From positions 1 to 53,798 of IMG/VR virus record IMGVR_UViG_3300031576_001304: 53,798 bases of DNA; one strand, 5' to 3'. This stretch comes from a virus. Under the pieces are notes generated by a model. That model was not told the origin of the DNA, searched no databases, and saw nothing but the letters and a program-made list of their open reading frames with translations. Position numbers and translations under genes: made by a program. Positions 14,379 through 20,899 of this stretch are shown piece after piece. Numbering within the stretch: position 1 is the first letter of the stretch; each line of letters opens with the position of its first letter.

Positions 14379-14870
14379 TCACCACAGGCTGAGGTTTTGT
14401 GGGGCCCGAGCCGGTGGAGTGTTGCCCCTGTCTTCGATGGTGTCCCCGTCCTGTGTGATCTGGAGTACGCGGTAGCCCATCAGTACAACGACCGGCGCCA
14501 GCAGGTAATGCCGGTGGCACCCATGGAAGTCGCCTTCTGAGCACATCATGGCGGTCAGGGTCGTCGGTGGTAGCACGTAGCGCAGGAAGTCGCGCACGCC
14601 GGCCGGCGGCAGTGGATCTTTACCGCCGAGCTTTCCCATGTGCAGGTAGTCGATGTCCGCCGACTGGCAGGACAGCCTTAGTGCGTCTCTGTCGAACCAG
14701 GGGAATCGGTAGCTGCGTGGTGACGTGCGAACGTCCCAAAGCGCTTTGATCTCATGGCGCTTCAGGAGACCCAGAAACTTCTCGACCCGGTGGTTAGAGT
14801 GACCGATCATCCAGAGCGTCTTCCCCGGACTCCCCAGGATTTCCCCGTTTTGCGTTGACAGCGGGTGCAT
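14379..14870 (-). CDS. DUF488 family protein
   Basis: A 163-residue protein (or 143 from Met at 14810, where the typical DUF488 start MIGHSNHRVEKFL begins). Family marks are WMIGHSN, LWDVRTSPRSYRFPWFD, IDYLHMGKLGGK and the Cys-His C-terminal box MMCSEGDFHGCHRHYLL. DUF488 proteins are common in bacteria and genome-defence neighbourhoods, with unknown biochemistry. It has its own strong promoter and a palindromic operator, and it is antisense to its neighbours, so it behaves like a lysogenic-conversion (moron) gene. If ATG 14870 is used, the transcript is leaderless. Confidence 0.88.
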   Translation of the reverse strand: MHPLSTQNGEILGSPGKTLWMIGHSNHRVEKFLGLLKRHEIKALWDVRTSPRSYRFPWFDRDALRLSCQSADIDYLHMGKLGGKDPLPPAGVRDFLRYVLPPTTLTAMMCSEGDFHGCHRHYLLAPVVVLMGYRVLQITQDGDTIEDRGNTPPARAPQNLSLW

Positions 14871-14876
14871 AACTTC

Positions 14877-14905
14877 AGTGTACACTACAACTGGTGTAGT
14901 GTCAA
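14877..14905 (-). promoter_or_regulatory. Consensus promoter with overlapping palindrome for DUF488 gene
   Basis: On the minus strand TTGACA (14905-14900), exactly 17 bases, TACACT (14882-14877). An inverted repeat ACACTACA (14882-14889) / TGTAGTGT (14895-14902) with a five-base centre spans the spacer and touches both elements, as a repressor operator would. Predicted start of transcription is about 14870, the A of the gene's first ATG. Confidence 0.75.
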
Positions 14906-15039
14906 TCAAATAGCCGCGATGGTTCAAGTGGGTTTTCTCTCGCGGCTCGGTTGTGTATTGAGACAACCGCGGTTATGGAAAACGGCGTTTCGGGCTCCGT
15001 CGGGTGATAATCGGTGGATAATGCACCCCAAGAATTTTA

Positions 15040-15288
15040 TCAAGAATGTTTTGCTGAGCAGTGGTCGGTCTTGAGTCCCATCCGCGCGTCCTCGACCAAA
15101 TGTTGGATGATCTGGGCGGTGATCATGCCGGGCGACGAAATCTTGTCGGCCCTGACGACTTCTTCGTAGCCGCACTCTCTCGCGGCCGGCTCGACGATGT
15201 GGTGCAGGAGTTGATCGGCCTGCTTGCGCGTGGGTGTCCCTTCGTCTCCAATTGGGCTGATAACGAAGCAGGTTTTCAAGTTTATCAC
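15040..15288 (-). pseudogene. Truncated nucleoside deoxyribosyltransferase-like (defence-type) protein
   Basis: An 82-residue frame whose first 65 residues read as the N-terminus of a familiar larger family: TCFVISPIGDEGTPTRKQAD, then VEPAARECGYEEVVRADKIS and SPGMITAQIIQHLVEDA. In full proteins this is followed by ADLVIADLTGxNPNVFYEL and a Rossmann-like core. Here the match stops abruptly and 17 unrelated residues lead to a stop. The family (2-deoxyribosyltransferase/TIR-like fold) occurs in antiphage defence proteins. I read it as a decayed gene cut by recombination; a functional short protein is possible. Confidence 0.6.
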
Positions 15289-15317
15289 CCCCAGGCGTTT
15301 ATTCTACAACGAGTTTC

Positions 15318-15386
15318 GCGGTGAAGCACGTGGGTGCGCCCCGGCGTCCAACCGGGGAGGCCGGTTCGACTCCGGTAGCCGCTCCA
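15318..15386 (+). tRNA. Compact tRNA-Gly(TCC)-like cloverleaf
   Basis: A 69-base cloverleaf ending in CCA. Acceptor GCGGTGA (15318-15324) faces TAGCCGC (15376-15382), with one mismatch and one wobble. D arm: GCAC/GTGC with a four-base loop GTGG. Anticodon arm: CCCCGG/CCGGGG with loop CGTCCAA (15345-15351), anticodon TCC. T arm: CCGG/CCGG with loop TTCGACT. Discriminator T383. G1-C72, C2-G71, G3-C70, U73, C35 and C36 are the known glycine identity elements. Odd points are G in place of U33 and a very small D loop. It could be a phage tRNA, a tRNA used outside translation, or a decayed tRNA segment. Confidence 0.5.
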
Positions 15387-15415
15387 ACGATTCGTGAAAT
15401 CCAGCCACGCCGAAG

Positions 15416-15708
15416 GTTTGGCGCTTGGATTGACGGGCGTCGCGAATCCAGCAATCACCATGCCGGAGTTTGGCACGTGAATTGACGGCGCCGTGCGCGA
15501 AAAAAATCTGTGGAAAAGTCAAAGCGATACAAAGACCTGGGCGTTTTCGGGTTTTTCGGCGCTAAGCTATTGAAAGTAAGGGGGCGTGGTCGGTGGGTGA
15601 TTGTATTGACCAGTGCTCTGTAATCGCGCTACGGGGCAATACGCGAGAAATGCCCTAAGTGATTTGTGTTGAATTGGTTACGTGGCAACAGTTTGGCACT
15701 TGGCGTGA
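15416..15708 (+). repeat. Three GTTTGGC boxes upstream of late operon
   Basis: GTTTGGCGCTTGGATTGACGG (about 15417-15437, with 18 of 21 bases matched by the next copy), GTTTGGCACGTGAATTGACGG (about 15469-15489) and a shorter GTTTGGCACTTGGCGTGA (15691-15708) just before the first late gene. They look like binding sites for a late activator. The second also resembles a sigma54 site (TGGCACG, then TTGA where TTGC is expected), so that reading is weak. Between copies, 15500-15660 holds nothing I recognise apart from a TTGACC (15606-15611) with no matching -10. Confidence 0.5.
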
Positions 15709-15717
15709 TTACCTGTC

Positions 15718-17025
15718 ATGTTCGTCGGCGCAATCGAGTCTGAGTTCCGCCAGTGGTTCGCGCTCAACCGCCAGGCCTTCGCTGGCCGGACGTTGTTCGT
15801 CGGCTGCTCGGGCAACTTCACTATTGAGCAGCTTCTGGGGCCGGTCGCCGGCGCCGTTCACTCGAACGATGTCTCGATCTACTCGCATTTCCTGGGCAAC
15901 CACCTGGCCGGGCAGCCGTTCAACTGCCGGATCAAGGACCCGGCCTGGGAGTGGCTCTCGGTCTTCCTCGACGAGAACCCCGGCGCCTGCATCGTCCTGC
16001 TGTTCGAGCTTCTGAAGTGGGAGCGCCAGAAGACGCTCTTTGAGCAGCGCATCTATCGGGAGATCCTCGATACCTGGGAGTGCCGGTTTGAAAAGACCGC
16101 CGAGCGCGTCGAGCAGGCGAAGGCGCTGTGCCGGGTGAGCAGTTACCGTAGCTCGGACATCTTCGACTTCGCGGAGGCCGCCCGGGAGATCAACCCCGCC
16201 GGCGTGTTCCTGGCGTTCTTGCCGTTCTACAGGGGCGGGTACGAGCGGCTGTATAAACGCCTCGACCAAATCCTGGATTGGGACCGGCCGCGCTACGAGG
16301 TCATTGACGCGGTGCGCAAGGCCGCCATCGTCGAGCGCGTTCGGCGCTTCGATCACGTCGTTATCGACGACGTGGAACACGCTGGCGACCCGGCGGTCAT
16401 GCTCAAGCGGAAGTCGCCGACGAAGTCGATGTGGCTGTACTCAAACCTAGATCTGGACCGGGTTCTGGTTCAGCGGCATGCCAACTCAGAGCCGACATAC
16501 TATCCGATCCTGACGGACGACGACGCGGACCGGTTAACGCCGGAGTCGGTCGTCACGATCAAGCGAGTCAAGGCCGCTGAGATCAACTACTACCGCAACC
16601 GCTACCTGGCGAAGGGGATCGAGTTCGCGGACGGCCAGTGGAGCCTCCTGTTTTTCGCTGACGGCAAACTGTTCGGGTTCGCGATCGCGTCGCTATCAAA
16701 GTTTGGCGGCGCGGGGTTGTACGTCATGAGCGACTTCGTGGTTCCATTGACGAAGACGAAGCGCCTGTCGAAATTGCTGCTCCTGCTCATGCAGGGCTCG
16801 CACTTCCGCGACGTGTGCCAGGAGTTTACGTTGTCGCGCGTTCCGGTGCTCAGTACCACGGCGTTTACGGACAAACCGATCAGCATGAAGTACCGGGGCA
16901 TCTGGGAGTTGGCGAAGCGCGGCAGTGACGCCTCGGGCAAGAAGTTCCTGAACTATCAGACGGCCACTGGCCTGCACGATGACGCGGAGGCGATTCGACG
17001 GTGGATGACGCAGTACCGACGGTAG
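15718..17025 (+). CDS. Putative antirestriction adenine methyltransferase-like protein
   Basis: A 435-residue protein, first of the late operon. The N-terminal part has TLFVGCSGNFTIEQLL, a motif I-like glycine-poor SAM loop, then AVHSNDVSIYSHFLGNHL. This pattern is typical of phage proteins annotated as putative antirestriction adenine methyltransferases. The C-terminal half (FFADGKLFGFAIASL, LYVMSDFVVPL, RLSKLLLLLM, PISMKYRGIWELAKRG) resembles a GNAT-like fold seen in the same family. No NPPY motif was found, so true methylation is doubtful. No clear Shine-Dalgarno precedes ATG 15718. Confidence 0.62.
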   Translation: MFVGAIESEFRQWFALNRQAFAGRTLFVGCSGNFTIEQLLGPVAGAVHSNDVSIYSHFLGNHLAGQPFNCRIKDPAWEWLSVFLDENPGACIVLLFELLKWERQKTLFEQRIYREILDTWECRFEKTAERVEQAKALCRVSSYRSSDIFDFAEAAREINPAGVFLAFLPFYRGGYERLYKRLDQILDWDRPRYEVIDAVRKAAIVERVRRFDHVVIDDVEHAGDPAVMLKRKSPTKSMWLYSNLDLDRVLVQRHANSEPTYYPILTDDDADRLTPESVVTIKRVKAAEINYYRNRYLAKGIEFADGQWSLLFFADGKLFGFAIASLSKFGGAGLYVMSDFVVPLTKTKRLSKLLLLLMQGSHFRDVCQEFTLSRVPVLSTTAFTDKPISMKYRGIWELAKRGSDASGKKFLNYQTATGLHDDAEAIRRWMTQYRR

Positions 17026-17813
17026 GCGAGATCCAGGAGCGGCTGGAGGCCCTGAACGCGGCACTGGCCGGCGTTATGCCGTTCCGCCTGGCGCTGTTCG
17101 CGCCCGGCGACCTTACACTGCTGGAGAAGAACGCCCGGTTCATGCGGAACGACACCTTCGCGCAGCTCGTGTCGAACGTGAAGCGCGACGGCGCACTGGC
17201 GAGCGTCCCGCTGGTCTACGCGCCGCCCGGCGGGAAGCCCGTAGTGCTATCTGGCAATAACCGGGTCATGGCGGCCAAGTCAGCCGGGCTCGCTCAGATC
17301 CTGTGCCTGGTCGTCGACCGCGAGATGGACCCACAGGAGCTTGTGTCCGTGCAGCTCTCGCACAACTCCCTGGTGGGGCAGGACGATCTCCCGACCCTGA
17401 AGGAACTGTACGACTCAATCGACGACCTGGCGCTGAAGGCCTACAGCGGCCTCGACGAGGATGTTCGCAGACAGCTTGAGGCGATCAAGTTCGAGGCAAT
17501 CGGGGAGCCGCGGCTCCTGTTCCGGAGGGTCACGTTCCTGTTTCTACCGGCCGAGGCGGACGAGATCCGCCGGCTGGTCAAGGAGGTTGAGAAAGCCCTC
17601 GATGACGAAGACGCCTTTCTGTTCCAACTGCGAGACTACGAGGAATTCTTCAACCTGGTCGCCGACTGTAAAGAGAAACTGAACATCAGGAACAGCGCCG
17701 TGGCTCTTCTGGAGTTGCTGCGTCGAGGCCGACAGACCTTGGGCGACGAGGCCGCGCCCGCCGGAGGAGAAGCAATGAAATGGCCCGCCCCTCCAAGCTC
17801 GACGAGCGACTGA
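17001..17813 (+). CDS. ParB/sulfiredoxin-fold protein
   Basis: A 270-residue protein from GTG 17001, overlapping the preceding gene by 25 bases. The ParB-N-like domain covers residues about 30-125: LEKNARFMRNDTFAQLVSNV (helix for box I), then VPLVYAPPGGKPVVLSGNNR with the box II GNNRVMAAKSAG. The C-terminal half is helical and unassigned. Such ParB-like proteins next to terminase genes often pair with a methyltransferase-like protein, as here. Nuclease, CTPase or DNA-binding activity cannot be told apart from sequence alone. Confidence 0.78.
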   Translation: MDDAVPTVGEIQERLEALNAALAGVMPFRLALFAPGDLTLLEKNARFMRNDTFAQLVSNVKRDGALASVPLVYAPPGGKPVVLSGNNRVMAAKSAGLAQILCLVVDREMDPQELVSVQLSHNSLVGQDDLPTLKELYDSIDDLALKAYSGLDEDVRRQLEAIKFEAIGEPRLLFRRVTFLFLPAEADEIRRLVKEVEKALDDEDAFLFQLRDYEEFFNLVADCKEKLNIRNSAVALLELLRRGRQTLGDEAAPAGGEAMKWPAPPSSTSD

Positions 17814-18286
17814 TACAGGAGTTTGTTCACCACGTTCGCCTGGGTACGGAGATCGACACTTGCTGCACGTTGGCCGGGATTGGACGCGAGACGTTCTACC
17901 GCTGGAAACGTCGAGTCGCCGCGGGCAAAGGCGACAACCTCCAGCGCAAACTATTCAGCGAGCTTGAACTCGCCATCGCAGACTACGAGGCGCTTCTTCA
18001 GCGCCTTATTCTCAAGGCCGGCGAGAAACAGTGGTATGCGCTGGCTTGGCTTGCCGAGAGGCGGTTCCCAAAGAAGTACGGCAGAAAACGGCCATACGCC
18101 GATGATCCTGACGGATCGCAGCAGCGCGTCGTGGGTGCCAGGTTCTCGCTGTTCGGTCAGCCCGCATGGGATACACCTACACGCCAACCCGATCCGGGCT
18201 CGTCTACGACCGATGGATTGACGGCTACAGACCGTACCCCGGCCAGCGACGATTCCACGAGCTCCGGTCCAGGTACAAGGGGCTGA
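17780..18286 (+). CDS. terS: Terminase small subunit
   Basis: A 168-residue protein. The N-terminal HTH (MARPSKLDERLIQEFVHHV, CTLAGIGRETFYRWKRR) is the DNA-recognition domain of phage TerS. The middle (YEALLQRLILKAGEKQWYAL, RRFPKKYGR) is the oligomerisation helix and the usual end of the fold. The last 45 residues are Ser/Thr/Pro-rich and overlap TerL by 121 bases in another frame. GGAGGAG precedes ATG 17780. It recognises pac/cos and loads TerL. Confidence 0.9.
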   Translation: MARPSKLDERLIQEFVHHVRLGTEIDTCCTLAGIGRETFYRWKRRVAAGKGDNLQRKLFSELELAIADYEALLQRLILKAGEKQWYALAWLAERRFPKKYGRKRPYADDPDGSQQRVVGARFSLFGQPAWDTPTRQPDPGSSTTDGLTATDRTPASDDSTSSGPGTRG

Positions 18287-19542
18287 GTGGACCAATCGGG
18301 ACCGGGAAGACCAAGGCTGCCTGCTACGAGGGGATCAAGCTCTCTTACGCGAACTCCGGTTGCGTCGGTCTGATCGGTGCACGGACGTACCGGATGCTGG
18401 CCGACGTCACGAAGCGGACGTTCCTGGAGATTCTCCGGGAAGAGCAGATACCTTACGACGACCGGCCGTCCGACAACAAGGTGACCTTGACCGAGCCGGG
18501 GTCCGAAGTCGTCTTCCGGTCCCTTGAGAACCCGGACTCGCTGCGTGGTCCGAACCTGGCATGGTTCGGGTGCGACGAGCTCAGCTACGCCAGCAAGGAC
18601 GCCTGGAGAGTGCTTGAGGGTCGCCTGAGAGAGCCGAAGGCGGTGTTGCTCTGCGGCTTCGGGGGGTGGACTCCGAAGGGCTTCAACTGGGTCTACGACA
18701 AGTTCGTCAGCCCAGAGAAGCCAGCCGGCTACGAAGCGGTGATTGCTTCGCCGGCCGAGAACCGGGCGATCCTCGACAAAGACCCGGACTTCTACGAGCG
18801 ACTGAAGGGCTCGTACGACGAGCGGTTCTACCGCCAGGAGGTCCTGGGTGAGTACCTGTCGCTTACGAGCGGTACCGCGTATTACGCCTTCGAACGTACG
18901 GGCAACTGCGCCGAGGTAGGGTTTGATCGGCGAGCGCCGCTCTGCTGGTCCATGGACTTCAACGTCAACCCGATGTGCTCCGTGCTGTCCCAGGTTGTCG
19001 ATGGCCGGGTGCTGGTTCTGGATGAGATCGTTCTGCCGGACTCCAACACACACGAGGCGTGCGAAGAGTTCCTGGTGCGCGCTGAGCAGTATCGCGTGAT
19101 CCTGCGTGGCGATCAGTTCGGCAGCGTTAAGCTGACCGTCCACGTCTACGGCGATGCCAGCGGGTCTTCTCGGAGCACCGCGGGCCGGTCTGACTGGCAG
19201 ATCGTGCGCGAGTTCTTCGGTCGGCACTCTGACAAGTTCCAGGCCGTGTTTCGCGTTACATCGTCGAATCCCATGGTGCGGGATCGTGTGAACGCGGTTA
19301 ACGCGATGCTTCGGAACTACGCCGGTAAACGGCGGCTGCTGGTCGGGACCAGGTGCAAGGAGTTAGTCCGGGATCTGGAGCGCGTCCTGTGGCGGCAAGA
19401 CACGAGCGGCAACGTGCTGTCACAGCTTGACAAGTCCGATCCGGCTCGAACCCACATATCGGACGGCTTGGGTTACATGATTGACCGCGAGTTCGGGCTG
19501 CGGGTTAAGGGCGGGCCGCGAACAGAAAGTTTGGGGGTGTGA
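18166..19542 (+). CDS. terL: Terminase large subunit
   Basis: A 458-residue packaging motor. ATPase domain: adenine-contact PYPGQRRFHE, Walker A LSGPIGTGKT near residue 42, Walker B LAWFGCDELSY, and coupling motif LLCGFGGWTP. RNase H-like nuclease domain: CWSMDFNVNPM (first Asp), VHVYGDASGSS (second Asp) and THISDGLGYMI (third Asp). All catalytic residues appear present. The start at 18166 lies inside TerS; later starts would lose the adenine motif. The family resembles P22/Sf6-type headful or cos terminases; the type is not decided here. Confidence 0.96.
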   Translation: MGYTYTPTRSGLVYDRWIDGYRPYPGQRRFHELRSRYKGLSGPIGTGKTKAACYEGIKLSYANSGCVGLIGARTYRMLADVTKRTFLEILREEQIPYDDRPSDNKVTLTEPGSEVVFRSLENPDSLRGPNLAWFGCDELSYASKDAWRVLEGRLREPKAVLLCGFGGWTPKGFNWVYDKFVSPEKPAGYEAVIASPAENRAILDKDPDFYERLKGSYDERFYRQEVLGEYLSLTSGTAYYAFERTGNCAEVGFDRRAPLCWSMDFNVNPMCSVLSQVVDGRVLVLDEIVLPDSNTHEACEEFLVRAEQYRVILRGDQFGSVKLTVHVYGDASGSSRSTAGRSDWQIVREFFGRHSDKFQAVFRVTSSNPMVRDRVNAVNAMLRNYAGKRRLLVGTRCKELVRDLERVLWRQDTSGNVLSQLDKSDPARTHISDGLGYMIDREFGLRVKGGPRTESLGV

Positions 19543-19546
19543 GTCC

Positions 19547-20077
19547 ATGCAAGCGAAGTCACTTGGCAAAATCACGCCGAAAAACGGTAGCATCACCGGA
19601 GCCACAAACGCCACTCCCATCGTCATCACGTCAACGGCCCACGGCCTGGCGACCGGCGACTACGTGGATGTGTCTAGTGTCGGCGGAAACACTGCCGCAA
19701 ATGGCTTCTGGCCGATCACGGTCGTTGACGCAAACAGTTTCAGTCTGAACGGCTCGGTCGGGAACGGCGCGTACACGTCTGGCGGGACATTCATCCGCGT
19801 CGAGCGCATCACGACAGACGCCACGATCAAGGCTACCTCGATTCGCTTCCAGGTTGTGATAGGAGAAGCCGGACGCGCCTTCGTTGGTCTGGTCGGCATG
19901 AACAAGACCACCCATGCTGGCGTGCTGAAGCAGCTCTGGCCCACGGGTGGCGGTGGTGGAGTAGCGGACATGTTCGAGATCGACGACAGCGACGGCAACT
20001 CTCTAACCCTCGCCGACTTCTACGTTGCGGTGAACACCGCCTCCGAGGGCGTGATCGTGGCGTACATGCAACGGTGA
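19547..20077 (+). CDS. Virion-associated protein with FCCH-type beta domain
   Basis: A 176-residue protein. Residues about 14-85 are a small beta domain (ITGATNATPIVITSTAHGL, NTAANGFWPITVV, NGAYTSGG) of the kind annotated as E1-FCCH-like in many tail proteins. The rest (RFQVVIGEAGRAFVGLVGMN...) is a beta sandwich, perhaps a decoration or fibre head. The domain recurs in the tail tube and twice in the tip protein, in places with near-identical DNA. It is placed straight after TerL, before the portal. Start chosen at ATG 19547; the open frame extends upstream into terL. Confidence 0.75.
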   Translation: MQAKSLGKITPKNGSITGATNATPIVITSTAHGLATGDYVDVSSVGGNTAANGFWPITVVDANSFSLNGSVGNGAYTSGGTFIRVERITTDATIKATSIRFQVVIGEAGRAFVGLVGMNKTTHAGVLKQLWPTGGGGGVADMFEIDDSDGNSLTLADFYVAVNTASEGVIVAYMQR

Positions 20078-20081
20078 TATC

Positions 20082-20645
20082 ATGGCGGCGCAGTGCCCGG
20101 CAGTTCCAAGAGTCACTCCGATCTGGCCTAAGGCTACTCCGGCCATTTCGGTTGGCTACAAACGTCAGACTCGGTGGTGGCCGAGAGGCGAGTTGGCCGT
20201 CAACGCCTTGCCTGCCTGCACCCGGTGCGACGGTCGCGGCGAACTTCGATACTCGCGTCCGTGTAATTGCGTCGCCAGATACTCATTCCGTAAGTGCCTG
20301 GAGCGGTTCAGGGAGGCCGCCTGGTCTGTAGAGTCACCTGATCGCAAAATCTCCCGGATACGCCCCGGCAGGGGGTGGGGCAGGCCAAACGAGGAATACA
20401 GTGCCGATTTTCTGTTGGTGGCACGTCGTCACCTTGACGACACGCACTACCAGGTGTTCCTGTTGCACTTCATCATGGAACTGCCGTGGAGCGTCTGTTG
20501 CCAGAAGGTTCTCCTGAGCAGGGGCCGGTTCTTCCACGCCATTTACAAGATTGAGCAGCTCCTCGGGCGAGCGTTTTTCGATCTTCGTCCCTATCGGGTC
20601 TACCCTGTCTGGGATTACTTCGGCTCGTCGAGGCCCGTTTCGTGA
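20082..20645 (+). CDS. Zinc-knuckle plus HTH protein
   Basis: A 187-residue protein. Residues about 46-63 form a DnaJ-like or zinc-knuckle site (CTRCDGRGELRYSRPCNC). Residues about 120-165 resemble a sigma region 4/HTH (THYQVFLLHFIMELPWSVCC, then LLSRGRFFHAIYKIEQLL). It may be a DNA-binding regulator of packaging or late transcription. Weak Shine-Dalgarno. It ends in a GTGA overlap with the next gene. The function is inferred from motifs only. Confidence 0.72.
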   Translation: MAAQCPAVPRVTPIWPKATPAISVGYKRQTRWWPRGELAVNALPACTRCDGRGELRYSRPCNCVARYSFRKCLERFREAAWSVESPDRKISRIRPGRGWGRPNEEYSADFLLVARRHLDDTHYQVFLLHFIMELPWSVCCQKVLLSRGRFFHAIYKIEQLLGRAFFDLRPYRVYPVWDYFGSSRPVS

Positions 20646-20899
20646 GCCACGTTCCGATTGTGCTCCAACTTGTCCTCTCAATCGGCGGGGCGGTGGCGGC
20701 CGTGTTATCCGCATTCTTGACCATGCGGGTCAAGCTGGAAATTGCGAGCCTGCGCGCGGATCTGGCCGAGCGCCGAGAGCGAGACCGAGAGGAGCTACGG
20801 AACTGGATCAACGGGTCGTTTCTTCGGTCAGCCGTTGCCGAGGCGCAACTTCAAGCCTTGGGGGAGCGCCTGAAAGCAGTGGAGGATTCCATTGCCTGA
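20642..20899 (+). CDS. Small membrane-anchored coiled-coil protein
   Basis: An 85-residue protein from GTG 20642. One N-terminal membrane segment (IVLQLVLSIGGAVAAVLSAF) is followed by a charged coiled coil (LRADLAERRERDREELRNW, ALGERLKAVEDSIA). This design is seen in spanin-like or superinfection-control proteins and in some holin accessory proteins. No dual-start or second membrane segment is seen, so it is not a classical holin. It lies between a regulator-like protein and the portal. Confidence 0.7.
   Translation: MSHVPIVLQLVLSIGGAVAAVLSAFLTMRVKLEIASLRADLAERRERDREELRNWINGSFLRSAVAEAQLQALGERLKAVEDSIA

Noticed and set aside
15469-15489. Sigma54 promoter
   Set aside because: TGGCACG fits the -24 element, but the -12 element lacks GC, and a second box without the fit is equally conserved.
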